Shown in pieces: positions 1 to 7,373 of a stretch of DNA of 64,000 bases. Made by a program: the position numbers and the translations under genes. The stretch lies in contig NZ_BAABKM010000002.1 of assembly GCF_039543825.1 (NCBI RefSeq), positions 1,582,133 through 1,646,132 on the forward strand, given 5' to 3'. The stretch is from Nocardioides conyzicola. Its GTDB lineage: Bacteria; Actinomycetota; Actinomycetes; Propionibacteriales; Nocardioidaceae. The notes beneath the pieces are model-generated. The model was not told the origin of the DNA. It worked only from the letters and a program-made list of their open reading frames with translations, and searched no databases. The number at the start of each line of letters is the position of its first letter. Within the stretch, counting starts at the first letter, position 1.

Positions 1-776
1 AGCCGGGCCACGACCTCCGGCGCCTCGGCCGGGGCGAGGTGCGCGACGCCCTCGAGCTCGACGTACCGTCCGTCCGGCACGCCCTCGGCGATCTCGCGCA
101 GCTTGTCCGGCGGCGTGGCGACGTCGACGCTGCCGGCGACCGCGAGGACGGGGACCCGGACGCGACCGAGCTGGTCGCGGACGTCGTACGCCGCGAGCGC
201 GCCGCAGACCTGGACGTAGCCCTCGTCGACCGCGTCGGACAGGGCGTGCAGGAGGGCGGAGGCCCGCTCGGGCTCGCGCTCGACGAACCCGGGCCCGAAC
301 CACCGCTCCGCCGAGCTGCTCACCATCACGGGCGTGCCCGACAGCGCGACCTGGCTCATCCGGCCGGTCCACATCTCCTCGGACCCGATCTGCGCGCCGG
401 TGCACAGCAGCGCGGCGGCGACGACCCGGTCGGGGGCTTCGAGCAGCAGCTGCAGCCCGACCGCGCCACCCACCGAGTCACCGGCGTAGAAGAACGACCC
501 GCGGGGCTCGCCGCGCTCGGTGAGCACGTCGTCGACGACGCGCAGCACGCCGGTCGCGAGCTCGGCGATCGTGAACGGCTCCTCGGGCACGCCCCGGTTG
601 TGACCGTGCCCGGGCAGGTCCCAGGCGACGACGTCGAAGACGTCGGTCAGGCCGGTCGCGCAGGCACCCCACAGCGTGGTGGCCGAGGTGCCCAGCGACG
701 GTCCGAGGACCAGCAGCGGCAGCTCGGCGCGGTGTCGGGCTCCGGTCATCCGGACGACGGTGATGCTCGGGATCAC
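1..776 (-). CDS. pcaD: 3-oxoadipate enol-lactonase (alpha/beta hydrolase), 3' end cut by window edge
   Basis: Hydrolyses 3-oxoadipate enol-lactone to 3-oxoadipate, the last ring-fission-branch step of the protocatechuate pathway in the cytosol. The frame is open to base 1, giving about 258 residues. It shows the alpha/beta hydrolase layout: the nucleophile elbow GDSVGG with Ser101, an acid candidate Asp218 (GSVDVATPP) and His246 (GVAHLAPAE). The GTG start overlaps the pcaB stop as GTGA, so the two are translationally coupled at the end of pcaHGBD. The specific name rests on operon position; the fold alone would fit many hydrolases. In some actinobacteria PcaD is fused to PcaC, which cannot be judged here because the C-terminus is missing. 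Confidence 0.8.
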   Translation of the reverse strand, partial: MIPSITVVRMTGARHRAELPLLVLGPSLGTSATTLWGACATGLTDVFDVVAWDLPGHGHNRGVPEEPFTIAELATGVLRVVDDVLTERGEPRGSFFYAGDSVGGAVGLQLLLEAPDRVVAAALLCTGAQIGSEEMWTGRMSQVALSGTPVMVSSSAERWFGPGFVEREPERASALLHALSDAVDEGYVQVCGALAAYDVRDQLGRVRVPVLAVAGSVDVATPPDKLREIAEGVPDGRYVELEGVAHLAPAEAPEVVAR

Positions 777-1855
777 GAGGGCTCCTCAGGGGTACGGCGG
801 GCGCGGGCGACCACCTGGTCGACGTACGCCGTCGCGTCGCCGAGGTACGTCGGCGCGGGGTCGTCGGTGATGCTGCGCTGCTCGGCGAGCACGGCGTCGC
901 CGGCCGCGGCGAGCGTCGCCGCCATCCGGTCGGTGTCGACGCGCAGGTCGGTGACCAGCTCGGCGGTCTGGGAGGCGGCGACGAGGGTCCGGCGGACGAG
1001 GTCGCGCAGCGTCGCCCACTCGGCGTGCCAGCCGCCGTCGGCCCGGTCGTCGACCTGCTGCGCGGCGGCGAGGTGCAGCGTCGCAGCGAGCTGCGGGGTG
1101 GTGAGAGCCGCGCGCCGCACCAGCACCGAGAGCACGGGGTTGGCCTTGTTCGGCATCGTCGAGGAGCCGCCGCCGCTGCCCTCGGCCAGCTCGCCGATCT
1201 CCGGGCGGGACAGGGTGAGCACGTCGTTGGCGATGCGGGCGCAGGCATCCGTGCAGCCGACGAGGGCGTCCCCGATCCGGGTGACCGGGGCGCGGGTGGT
1301 GTGCCAGCGAGGTACGTCGGCCGGCGACTCCCGCCCGAGCTCGACGATCGCCGCGCGGGTGCCGGCTGCGCCGCCGAGCTGCTGCGGGAAGGCCAGGCGC
1401 GCCAGGTCGTCGTCGGCGTCGAGCACGGCCGTCAGCCAAGCCGCGATCCGGAAGCCGAACGTCGTGGGCACGGCGTGCTGCGTCAGCGTGCGCGCCACCA
1501 TGGGCGTGCCGCGGTGCTCGGACGCGAGCGCGGCGAGCCGGTCGGTGACGACGCGCAGGTCGCGGCGCAGGGTCGCCACCGCCGAGTCCGCCATCCGCAT
1601 CAGCGCGGAGTCGACGACGTCCTGGCTGGTGAGGCCGCGGTGCGCCTCGGGGTGCTGCTCGCGCAGGATCCGCAGCAGCGGGATCACCGGGTTGCCGCCG
1701 GCCTCGGCGTCGAGCGCCAGCTGCTCGGCGTCGACCGGGGTCGAGAACCCGCGGCCGAGCCAGTCCTCCTCCACCGCGAGCATCGCGCCCACGAAGTCCT
1801 CGGCGGAGAAGTGCGAGCCGGCACGTTCGTCCCCGGGCCAGAACAGGTCCGTCAT
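773..1855 (-). CDS. pcaB: 3-carboxy-cis,cis-muconate cycloisomerase
   Basis: Lactonises 3-carboxy-cis,cis-muconate in the protocatechuate branch of the beta-ketoadipate pathway. The 360-residue protein belongs to the fumarase/argininosuccinate lyase superfamily and carries the signature loop GGGSSTMPNKANP at residues 228-240. It is shorter than the roughly 450-residue proteobacterial enzymes because the C-terminal domain is reduced. The ATG lies 4 nt after the pcaG stop and the 3' end overlaps pcaD by 4 nt, so it sits within one operon. Adenylosuccinate lyase is the main alternative for the fold, but the flanking pca genes make that unlikely. Confidence 0.9.
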   Translation of the reverse strand: MTDLFWPGDERAGSHFSAEDFVGAMLAVEEDWLGRGFSTPVDAEQLALDAEAGGNPVIPLLRILREQHPEAHRGLTSQDVVDSALMRMADSAVATLRRDLRVVTDRLAALASEHRGTPMVARTLTQHAVPTTFGFRIAAWLTAVLDADDDLARLAFPQQLGGAAGTRAAIVELGRESPADVPRWHTTRAPVTRIGDALVGCTDACARIANDVLTLSRPEIGELAEGSGGGSSTMPNKANPVLSVLVRRAALTTPQLAATLHLAAAQQVDDRADGGWHAEWATLRDLVRRTLVAASQTAELVTDLRVDTDRMAATLAAAGDAVLAEQRSITDDPAPTYLGDATAYVDQVVARARRTPEEPS

Positions 1856-1859
1856 GGGG

Positions 1860-2363
1860 TCAGTCTTGCGCGTGCGTCAGGAAGACGGTCTCGCCCTCGC
1901 CCTGGAGCCGGATGTCGAAGACGAAACCGCGGTCGTCGGCGCGGGCGGCCAGGCTCGGCCACTGCGCCGGCGCGGCGCCCGGGAGGTAGGCCCGGGTCAA
2001 GAGCCGGTCGAGGAGGCCGCGTGCGAAGACCGTGACCGCGAAGTACGGCGACGCGCCGCCCGGTCGCAGGGTCGAGAACTGGTAGTGCCCGGTGCGGTCG
2101 GTGGCCGCCCGGCCCCAGCCGGTGAAGGTGTAGCCGTCGCGGTGCAGCGACCCCGGGGCCTGCGGGACCGACCCGTCGGGCGCGGCCTGCCACAGCTCGA
2201 TCAGCGCGTCGGGCACCGGGTCCCCGGCCCCGTCGTACACGCGACCGTGCAGCCGGATCGCGTCCGGTCGCGTCGGCGGGACGAGCTCGCTGTCGCCGGC
2301 GTACGGCAGGGCGTAGCCGAAGAACGGCCCGACGGTCTGGCCGGGCGTGGGTGCGAGCGTCAT
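1860..2363 (-). CDS. pcaG: Protocatechuate 3,4-dioxygenase alpha subunit
   Basis: Structural alpha chain of the intradiol ring-cleaving dioxygenase (3,4-PCD). It is 167 residues, with the N-terminal PTPGQTVGPFFGYALPY motif typical of PcaG and an intradiol dioxygenase beta-sandwich (ALIELWQAAPDG, YTFTGWGRAATD). As expected for this subunit, the iron ligand set found in PcaH is not complete. The start ATG overlaps the pcaH stop as ATGA, and pcaB follows after 4 nt. A much longer open frame runs through this region upstream of the ATG but is only pcaH antisense-frame shadow; the ATGA junction fixes the start. Confidence 0.93.
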   Translation of the reverse strand: MTLAPTPGQTVGPFFGYALPYAGDSELVPPTRPDAIRLHGRVYDGAGDPVPDALIELWQAAPDGSVPQAPGSLHRDGYTFTGWGRAATDRTGHYQFSTLRPGGASPYFAVTVFARGLLDRLLTRAYLPGAAPAQWPSLAARADDRGFVFDIRLQGEGETVFLTHAQD

Positions 2364-3118
2364 GCGTCGTCCTCCTCGAGCGGGGTGCGGTGGCTGCCGG
2401 TCAGCACGATGTCCCACCGGTAGCCGGTGCACCACTCGTGGGTGGTCACGTCGTGGTCGTACGTCGCGACCAGGCGGTCGCGGGCGGCCGGGTCGACGAT
2501 GGACTGGTAGATCGGGTCGAGCGCGAAGAGCGGGTCGCCGGGGAAGTACATCTGGGTGATCAGCCGCTGGGTGAACTCGGTGCCGAAGAGCGAGAAGTGG
2601 ATGTGCGCCGGCCGCCACGCGTTGTGGTGGTTCTTCCACGGGTAGGGCCCGGGCTTGATCGTCGTGAAGCGGTAGACGCCGTCGCCGTCGGTCAGGCAGC
2701 GGCCCATCCCGGTGAAGTTGGGGTCGATCGCCGCCGGGTGCTGGTCGCGCTGGTGGATGTAGCGACCGCCGGCGTTGGCCTGCCAGATCTCGACCAGCTG
2801 GTGCCGCACGGGCCGCCCGTCGCCGTCGGTGACCCGCCCGGTGACGACCATCCGCTCGCCGATCGGCTCGCCGCGGTGCTGGATGGTCAGGTCGGCCTCG
2901 AGCTCGCCGACGTCGCGCTGCCCGAAGACCGGTGCCCAGAGCTCGATGCCCTCCGGGTCCACCTGCTGCGGCGCCTTGGTCGGGTGCCGCAGGATGCTGG
3001 AGCGGTACGGCGGGTAGTCGAGCCGCACGTCGGTCTCCGTCACGCCCGCGGCGCCGTACTCCTTCGAGATCGCCTCGATCTCGGCGCTGAGGTCGGCCTG
3101 GCTGGCGAGTTCGCTCAC
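2360..3118 (-). CDS. pcaH: Protocatechuate 3,4-dioxygenase beta subunit (catalytic, Fe3+)
   Basis: Catalytic chain that opens protocatechuate between C3 and C4 to 3-carboxy-cis,cis-muconate. It is 252 residues. The non-haem Fe(III) ligands are visible as Tyr120 (GGRYIHQ), Tyr159 (PGPYPWKN), His172 and His174 (RPAHIHFSLFG), with the same spacing as Tyr108/Tyr147/His160/His162 of the Pseudomonas beta subunit. First gene of pcaHGBD. The GTG start has no Shine-Dalgarno, but a TACGGT hexamer ends 8 nt upstream, which fits a leaderless transcript. The divergent IclR gene starts 71 bp away across a palindromic site, so it probably controls this promoter. Confidence 0.95.
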   Translation of the reverse strand: MSELASQADLSAEIEAISKEYGAAGVTETDVRLDYPPYRSSILRHPTKAPQQVDPEGIELWAPVFGQRDVGELEADLTIQHRGEPIGERMVVTGRVTDGDGRPVRHQLVEIWQANAGGRYIHQRDQHPAAIDPNFTGMGRCLTDGDGVYRFTTIKPGPYPWKNHHNAWRPAHIHFSLFGTEFTQRLITQMYFPGDPLFALDPIYQSIVDPAARDRLVATYDHDVTTHEWCTGYRWDIVLTGSHRTPLEEDDA

Positions 3119-3125
3119 AGGCCCG

Positions 3126-3131
3126 ACCGTA
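3126..3131 (-). promoter_or_regulatory. -10-like hexamer of pcaH (leaderless)
   Basis: On the minus strand TACGGT is followed by 7 nt and then the GTG of pcaH. This is the arrangement of leaderless actinobacterial promoters. It is a sequence inference only. Confidence 0.5.
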
Positions 3132-3163
3132 GGGAGACCGGTGCGTGCCTGACGACGGCCGGC

Positions 3164-3178
3164 TTCCGTTCAGTGGAA
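3164..3178. promoter_or_regulatory. Palindromic operator, copy 1 (IclR candidate)
   Basis: TTCCGT-TCA-GTGGAA: 6-bp arms separated by 3 bp, 5 of 6 pairs matching. It lies in the 70-bp divergent gap between pcaH and the IclR gene and touches the -10-like AAGACT (3177-3182) of the regulator. A near-identical palindrome occurs at 3936-3950, before pobA. Confidence 0.6.
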
Positions 3179-3188
3179 GACTGCTCCC

Positions 3189-3932
3189 ATGGCCGGCAAC
3201 AGCGGAAACCCGGGAGCGTCCGTCACCTCGCGCGCCCTGGCGCTGCTCGGCGCGTTCGACGAGCACCACCGGCGGCTCACCCTGACGGAGCTCGCCGAGC
3301 GGGCGGAGCTGCCGACGCCGACCGCGCACCGGCTGGTCGGGGAGCTGGTCGCGTGGGGCGCGCTGACCCGCACCTCGACCGGCACGTACGCCGTCGGCCG
3401 CCGACTGTGGGACCTCGGCCTGCTGGCGCCCGTGCAGACCGGGCTGCGCGAGCTCGCGTCGCCGTACCTCCACGACCTCTACGGCGCCACCTTCGCGACC
3501 GTGCACCTGGCGGTCCGCGACGAGACCGAGGTGCTGTACGTCGACCGGCTGGCCGGGCACGCCTCGGTCCCGGTCGTCAGCAGCATCGGCTCCCGGCTGC
3601 CGCTGCACGCGACCGGTGTCGGCAAGGTGCTGCTCGCGCACGCGCCGGCCGACGTGCAGCAGCGGGTGCTGGCGGACCTGCCCCGGATCACGCCGTACAC
3701 GATCACCCAGCCGGGCCTGCTCCGTCGCCAGCTCGGCCGCGTGGTGCGCGACGGCTACGCCACCACCACCGAGGAGATGAGCCTCGGCGCCTGCTCGCTC
3801 GCCGTCCCCATCCGCCGCGGCCCCGACGTGGTCGCCGCGCTGGGCATCGTGGTGCCGTCGCTCAAGGACCGCGCCAAGCTCGTCGGCGCCATGCACGTCG
3901 CCGCCCACGGCATCGGCCGCTCCCTCGGCTAG
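3189..3932 (+). CDS. IclR-family regulator of the pca/pob genes
   Basis: Probable effector-responsive regulator of protocatechuate and 4-hydroxybenzoate catabolism. It is 247 residues: an N-terminal winged helix (about 15-75, LTLTELAERAELPTPTAHRLV) and a C-terminal IclR effector domain (about 90-245, with LPLHATGVGKVLLA and SLGACSLAVPI). It sits between the divergent pcaHGBD operon and pobA, and matching palindromes flank it at 3164-3178 and 3936-3950. The ATG follows AAGACT by 6 nt with no Shine-Dalgarno, so the mRNA is probably leaderless. By analogy with PcaR, PcaU and PobR it may activate or repress; the sequence does not say which. Confidence 0.88.
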   Translation: MAGNSGNPGASVTSRALALLGAFDEHHRRLTLTELAERAELPTPTAHRLVGELVAWGALTRTSTGTYAVGRRLWDLGLLAPVQTGLRELASPYLHDLYGATFATVHLAVRDETEVLYVDRLAGHASVPVVSSIGSRLPLHATGVGKVLLAHAPADVQQRVLADLPRITPYTITQPGLLRRQLGRVVRDGYATTTEEMSLGACSLAVPIRRGPDVVAALGIVVPSLKDRAKLVGAMHVAAHGIGRSLG

Positions 3933-3935
3933 GTG

Positions 3936-3950
3936 TTCCGCCCAGCGGAA
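3936..3950. promoter_or_regulatory. Palindromic operator, copy 2, upstream of pobA
   Basis: TTCCGC-CCA-GCGGAA is a perfect 6-3-6 palindrome, 3 nt after the IclR stop codon and 45 nt before the pobA start. Its shared core with 3164-3178 suggests one regulator for both catabolic transcripts. Confidence 0.6.
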
Positions 3951-3994
3951 GACGCCCCTGCTCGGACCTGGTGACCGGAGGACAGACTGCCGGC

Positions 3995-5170
3995 ATGCGT
4001 ACCCAGGTCGCCATCATCGGCGCGGGCCCGTCCGGGCTGCTGCTGTCCCACCTGCTCGCGGCCGACGGCGTCGAGTCCGTGGTCCTCGAGACCCGGTCCG
4101 AGGAGTACGTCGCGGGCCGGATCCGGGCCGGCATCCTCGAGCAGTCGACCGTCGACCTGCTCCGCGAGGTCGGCCTCGGCGAGCGGCTCGACCGCGAGGG
4201 CGACCCCCACCGCGGCATCTACCTCCAGTGGCCCGACGAGCGTCACCACCTCGACTTCGTCGACCTCACCGGCAGGTCGGTCTACGTCTACGGCCAGACC
4301 GAGGTGCAGAAGGACCTGGTCGCGGCGTCGCACGCCCGCGGCCAGGAGGTCCACTACGAGATCACCGACACCGCGCTGCACGACCTCGAGACCGACCGGC
4401 CGTCGGTGACGTTCACCGACCGGGACGGTGTCGAGCAGCGGCTGCAGGCCGACGTCGTGGTCGGCTGCGACGGCTCGTTCGGGCCGTCGCGCGAGGCGGT
4501 CCCGCAGGCGGTACGACGTACCTGGGAGAAGACGTATCCCTACTCCTGGCTGGGGATCCTCGCCGACGTCGCCCCGTCGACCGACGAGCTGATCTACGCC
4601 TGGCACCCCGACGGCTTCGCCATGCACTCGATGCGGTCGGCGTCGGTCTCGCGCCTCTACCTCCAGGTCCCCAACGAGACCTCGATCGACGACTGGTCCG
4701 ACGACCGGATCTGGGAGGCCCTCGCGACCCGCCTCGGCCACGGTCAGGACGGGTGGCAGCTCACGCCCGGTCCGGTGACCGACAAGAGCGTGCTCCCGAT
4801 GCGGTCGTTCGTGCAGCAGCCGATGCGGCACGGCCGCCTCTTCCTCGCCGGCGACGCGGCTCACATCGTCCCGCCCACCGGCGCCAAGGGGCTCAACCTC
4901 GCGGTCGCCGACGTCGCGCTGCTCGCGCCCGCCCTGGTCGGCCTGCTGAGGAAGGACGACCACGGCCTCGCCGACGCCTACTCCGACACCGCGCTGCGCC
5001 GGGTCTGGCGCTGCACGCACTTCTCCTGGTGGATGACGACGATGCTGCACACGAGCGGCGATCCGTTCGACGAGCAGCTGCAGCTCTCGCAGCTGCGCTG
5101 GGTCACCTCGAGCGAGGCCGGTGCCACCGGGCTCGCCGAGAACTACGCCGGCCTGCCGATCGGGTTCTGA
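3995..5170 (+). CDS. pobA: 4-hydroxybenzoate 3-monooxygenase
   Basis: FAD-dependent enzyme that hydroxylates 4-hydroxybenzoate to protocatechuate, feeding PcaHG. It is 391 residues, the usual length. It shows the dinucleotide motif GAGPSG (residues 9-14), the DG motif (159-160), GDAAHIVPPTGAKGLN (from 286), and the substrate-contacting residues Tyr201, Ser212, Arg214 and Arg220 at the same positions as in Pseudomonas PobA. A tyrosine near the C-terminus (384) matches Tyr385. The ATG is preceded by a good GGAGGA ribosome binding site. The open frame continues far upstream, but the ribosome binding site, family length and the upstream regulator gene fix this start. Confidence 0.96.
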   Translation: MRTQVAIIGAGPSGLLLSHLLAADGVESVVLETRSEEYVAGRIRAGILEQSTVDLLREVGLGERLDREGDPHRGIYLQWPDERHHLDFVDLTGRSVYVYGQTEVQKDLVAASHARGQEVHYEITDTALHDLETDRPSVTFTDRDGVEQRLQADVVVGCDGSFGPSREAVPQAVRRTWEKTYPYSWLGILADVAPSTDELIYAWHPDGFAMHSMRSASVSRLYLQVPNETSIDDWSDDRIWEALATRLGHGQDGWQLTPGPVTDKSVLPMRSFVQQPMRHGRLFLAGDAAHIVPPTGAKGLNLAVADVALLAPALVGLLRKDDHGLADAYSDTALRRVWRCTHFSWWMTTMLHTSGDPFDEQLQLSQLRWVTSSEAGATGLAENYAGLPIGF

Positions 5171-5246
5171 GCATCCGCCCGCACTCACAGCCTGCGTACA
5201 GGAAGTCCTCGGTCTATCAGCAGGATCGTCGGTTGAACTTGCGAGC

Positions 5247-6587
5247 ATGACCGACCACGACCCGTCATCCGACGACACCACCCCGATCGGGCGCATCCAG
5301 CCCGAGACCGCGCCCCCGGCGTACGACCCCTACGGCAACCCGTACCAGGACCCGTACGCCGCCCCGTTCCAGCAGGCTGCCGCCCACCCCGCCCCGGCCA
5401 CCGCCCACCGCGCCGGCTGGAGCTGGCGCTCGTCGCTCGCCGGCGCCGTCGCCGGCGGCGTCATCGCCGCGTCGATCGCCGTCCCCGTCAGCTGGGCCTT
5501 CGCCCACGACAGCGGGCAGACCACGACCGCCGACGCCCCGGCCGCCGCCCCCCAGCAGCCGCAGACCGTCCCCGGCGAGGGCTCGGGCCAGGCGCCCGAC
5601 CAGGGCCAGGGTGGCGGCTTCGGCTACGGCGCCCCGGACGGCCAGCTCGGTGGCAACACCAGCACCCAGGAGGGCGACCAGACCGACGCGACCGCCGACC
5701 AGTCGCAGGGCGTCGTGCTGATCGACACCCAGACGACGGCCGGCGAGGCGGCCGGCACCGGCCTCGTCCTCGACTCCTCCGGCGTGGTCCTGACCAACTA
5801 CCACGTCGTCGAGGGCTCCACGTCGGTCAAGGTCACGATCGCGACGACCGGCGACACCTACGACGCCACCGTCATCGGCCACGACCAGGCCGCCGACGTC
5901 GCGCTGCTCCAGCTCAAGGACGCCAGCGGCCTGGCGACCGTCAAGCTCGACGACGACGGCGACCCGGCCGTCTCCGACGACGTCACCGCGGTCGGCAACG
6001 CGCAGGGCCAGGGCTTCCTGTCCGCCTCGACCGGGACGGTCGTCGCGCTCGACCAGTCGATCGACACCCAGTCGGAGGGCACGGTCGAGGGCGAGCACCT
6101 CACCGGGCTGATCGAGACCAACGCGTACGTCGTGGGCGGCTACTCCGGTGGCGCGCTCCTCGACGACGAGGGCGAGGTCGTCGGGATCACCTCGGCCGCC
6201 TCCAGCGGCGGTCAGGTCCAGAGCTATGCCGTCCCGATCGACGACGCGCTCGACATCGTCCAGAAGATCGAGGACGGGACCAGCTCCGGCGACGTGCAGG
6301 TGGGCCCCTCGGCGTACCTCGGCATCGCGATCAGCCAGGACGCCGCCGCGACCACCGGCGGCGTGGTGGTCGGCCAGGTCCAGAGCGGCGGCGCCGCGGC
6401 CCAGGCCGGCATCGAGGCGGGCGCGACCATCACCGCGATCGACGGCACCACGATCACGTCGTACGACGTGCTGCGGTCGACGCTCGCGGGCTACCGGCCC
6501 GGTGACTCGGTGACGCTGCGCTGGACCGACACGTCCGGGGCCAAGCACAGCGCCCAGGTCACCCTCGGGGAGTCCCCCGTCAACTGA
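5247..6587 (+). CDS. Membrane-anchored HtrA-like serine protease with PDZ domain
   Basis: Probable extracytoplasmic quality-control protease. It is 446 residues: a Pro/Tyr-rich cytoplasmic tail (1-55), one transmembrane helix (about 62-86), a Gln/Gly-rich linker (90-150), a trypsin-like domain (152-345) with His186 (TNYHVVEG), Asp217 (AADVALL) and Ser300 (GGYSGGALL), and a C-terminal PDZ domain (about 350-440). The nucleophile motif is GYSGGA rather than the common GNSGGP, but the Ser-Gly-Gly core is intact. It is probably a single-gene unit. The ATG at 5247 is close to TGAACT (gap about 7 nt), a possible leaderless start. Cleavage targets cannot be told from sequence. Confidence 0.9.
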   Translation: MTDHDPSSDDTTPIGRIQPETAPPAYDPYGNPYQDPYAAPFQQAAAHPAPATAHRAGWSWRSSLAGAVAGGVIAASIAVPVSWAFAHDSGQTTTADAPAAAPQQPQTVPGEGSGQAPDQGQGGGFGYGAPDGQLGGNTSTQEGDQTDATADQSQGVVLIDTQTTAGEAAGTGLVLDSSGVVLTNYHVVEGSTSVKVTIATTGDTYDATVIGHDQAADVALLQLKDASGLATVKLDDDGDPAVSDDVTAVGNAQGQGFLSASTGTVVALDQSIDTQSEGTVEGEHLTGLIETNAYVVGGYSGGALLDDEGEVVGITSAASSGGQVQSYAVPIDDALDIVQKIEDGTSSGDVQVGPSAYLGIAISQDAAATTGGVVVGQVQSGGAAAQAGIEAGATITAIDGTTITSYDVLRSTLAGYRPGDSVTLRWTDTSGAKHSAQVTLGESPVN

Positions 6588-6625
6588 CGCTGGTCCAGAC
6601 CACGTGTCGCCCGTCACAACCTTCC

Positions 6626-6699
6626 GGTTCTCCCCTCGTTGCTCGTGGGTACGAGACGCTCGCCCGCCACAACGGGCCAGTGACAACGAGGGGAGAACT
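6626..6699 (+). promoter_or_regulatory. Structured 5' leader: predicted three-way junction sequestering the ribosome binding site
   Basis: Positions 6627-6641 and 6684-6698 are perfect 15-bp reverse complements (plus a G-U pair 6626/6699). The downstream arm contains the GAGGGGAG ribosome binding site of the gene starting at 6701. Two smaller hairpins lie inside the loop: CTCGT-GGGT-ACGAG at 6642-6655, stacked on the long stem, and GCCCG-CCACAA-CGGGC at 6662-6677. Together they make a three-way junction that would hide the ribosome binding site. Whether the RNA is transcribed this far upstream, and what would open it, is unknown; a DNA-level dyad is the alternative. Confidence 0.5.
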
Positions 6700-6700
6700 C

Positions 6701-7357
6701 ATGTTCAGGCAGGTCATGAAGGGACTGCTGGCACTGTGCGTGGTGGCAGCGATGTCCTTCGCCGGTACGACGTCGGCGTCGGCCGCGAGCGACAGCGCCG
6801 CCCGGTCCGGGAGCGTGGCGAAGGCGGGCGCGCCGTGCGCCAAGCAGAAGCAGAAGGTCGCCAAGACCACGAAGAAGGCGCACCAGGCGGACAAGCGCGT
6901 GAAGAAGGCCAAGAAGGCCAAGAAGCGCGCCGACTCGGGCAAGCAGCGGCACGCCGCGAGCAAGAAGCTGAAGAAGGCCAAGAAGCAGCAGCGCAAGGCG
7001 CACCGCCAGGCCGCCAAGGCCAAGAAGGCGCTGAAGAAGTGCCGGAAGGCCCACAGCGGCGGTGGCGGCAGCGACAGCGCCACCGTCGTCCAGCAGTGCC
7101 GCGACGCCGGCCTGCCCGCCGAGGTCTGTGAGGCGGTCGGGGCCCTGCCCGACCCGACGGGTGGCGCCGGCGATGCCGACCTCGCCCAGCAGTGCGTCGA
7201 CGCCGGGCTCCCGGCGGAGCTCTGCAACGCGGTGTCGCAGCTGCCGCCACCCCCGGACCCGTCGGACAACCCGCTCTGCGGCCTCGGTCTGCCGGTCCCG
7301 CTCCCGATCTGCACCGACGGGATCCCCCGCAAGGCAGCGCACGCCAGCGCCGCCTGA
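6701..7357 (+). CDS. Secreted Lys/Ala-rich protein with two C-terminal Cys repeats
   Basis: Function not recognised. It is 218 residues with a signal peptide (about 1-28, hydrophobic LLALCVVAAMSFA then TSASA). A strongly basic, alanine- and lysine-rich, probably helical segment follows (about 45-115, many KKAKK units), then a GGGGS linker. Two related repeats come next, VVQQCRDAGLPAEVCEAV and LAQQCVDAGLPAELCNAV, each with two cysteines that could pair. The basic segment may bind anionic envelope polymers or DNA outside the cell (inference). Start: the ATG 6701 has a GAGGGGAG ribosome binding site; the in-frame GTG at 6680 lies inside the predicted stem. The leader suggests translational control. 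Confidence 0.75.
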   Translation: MFRQVMKGLLALCVVAAMSFAGTTSASAASDSAARSGSVAKAGAPCAKQKQKVAKTTKKAHQADKRVKKAKKAKKRADSGKQRHAASKKLKKAKKQQRKAHRQAAKAKKALKKCRKAHSGGGGSDSATVVQQCRDAGLPAEVCEAVGALPDPTGGAGDADLAQQCVDAGLPAELCNAVSQLPPPPDPSDNPLCGLGLPVPLPICTDGIPRKAAHASAA

Positions 7358-7361
7358 GCAC

Positions 7362-7367
7362 TAGGTT
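7362..7367 (+). promoter_or_regulatory. -10-like hexamer before the CPBP protease gene
   Basis: TAGGTT, then 6 nt, then GTG at 7374, with no Shine-Dalgarno. This fits a leaderless start. Confidence 0.5.
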
Positions 7368-7373
7368 CGCGTC

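Noticed and set aside
39..2423. A 794-codon open frame on plus, antisense to pcaD, pcaB and pcaG
   Set aside because: Typical antisense shadow in GC-rich DNA; low-complexity Arg/Gly/Asp composition, and the opposite strand holds clear pca enzymes with active-site motifs.
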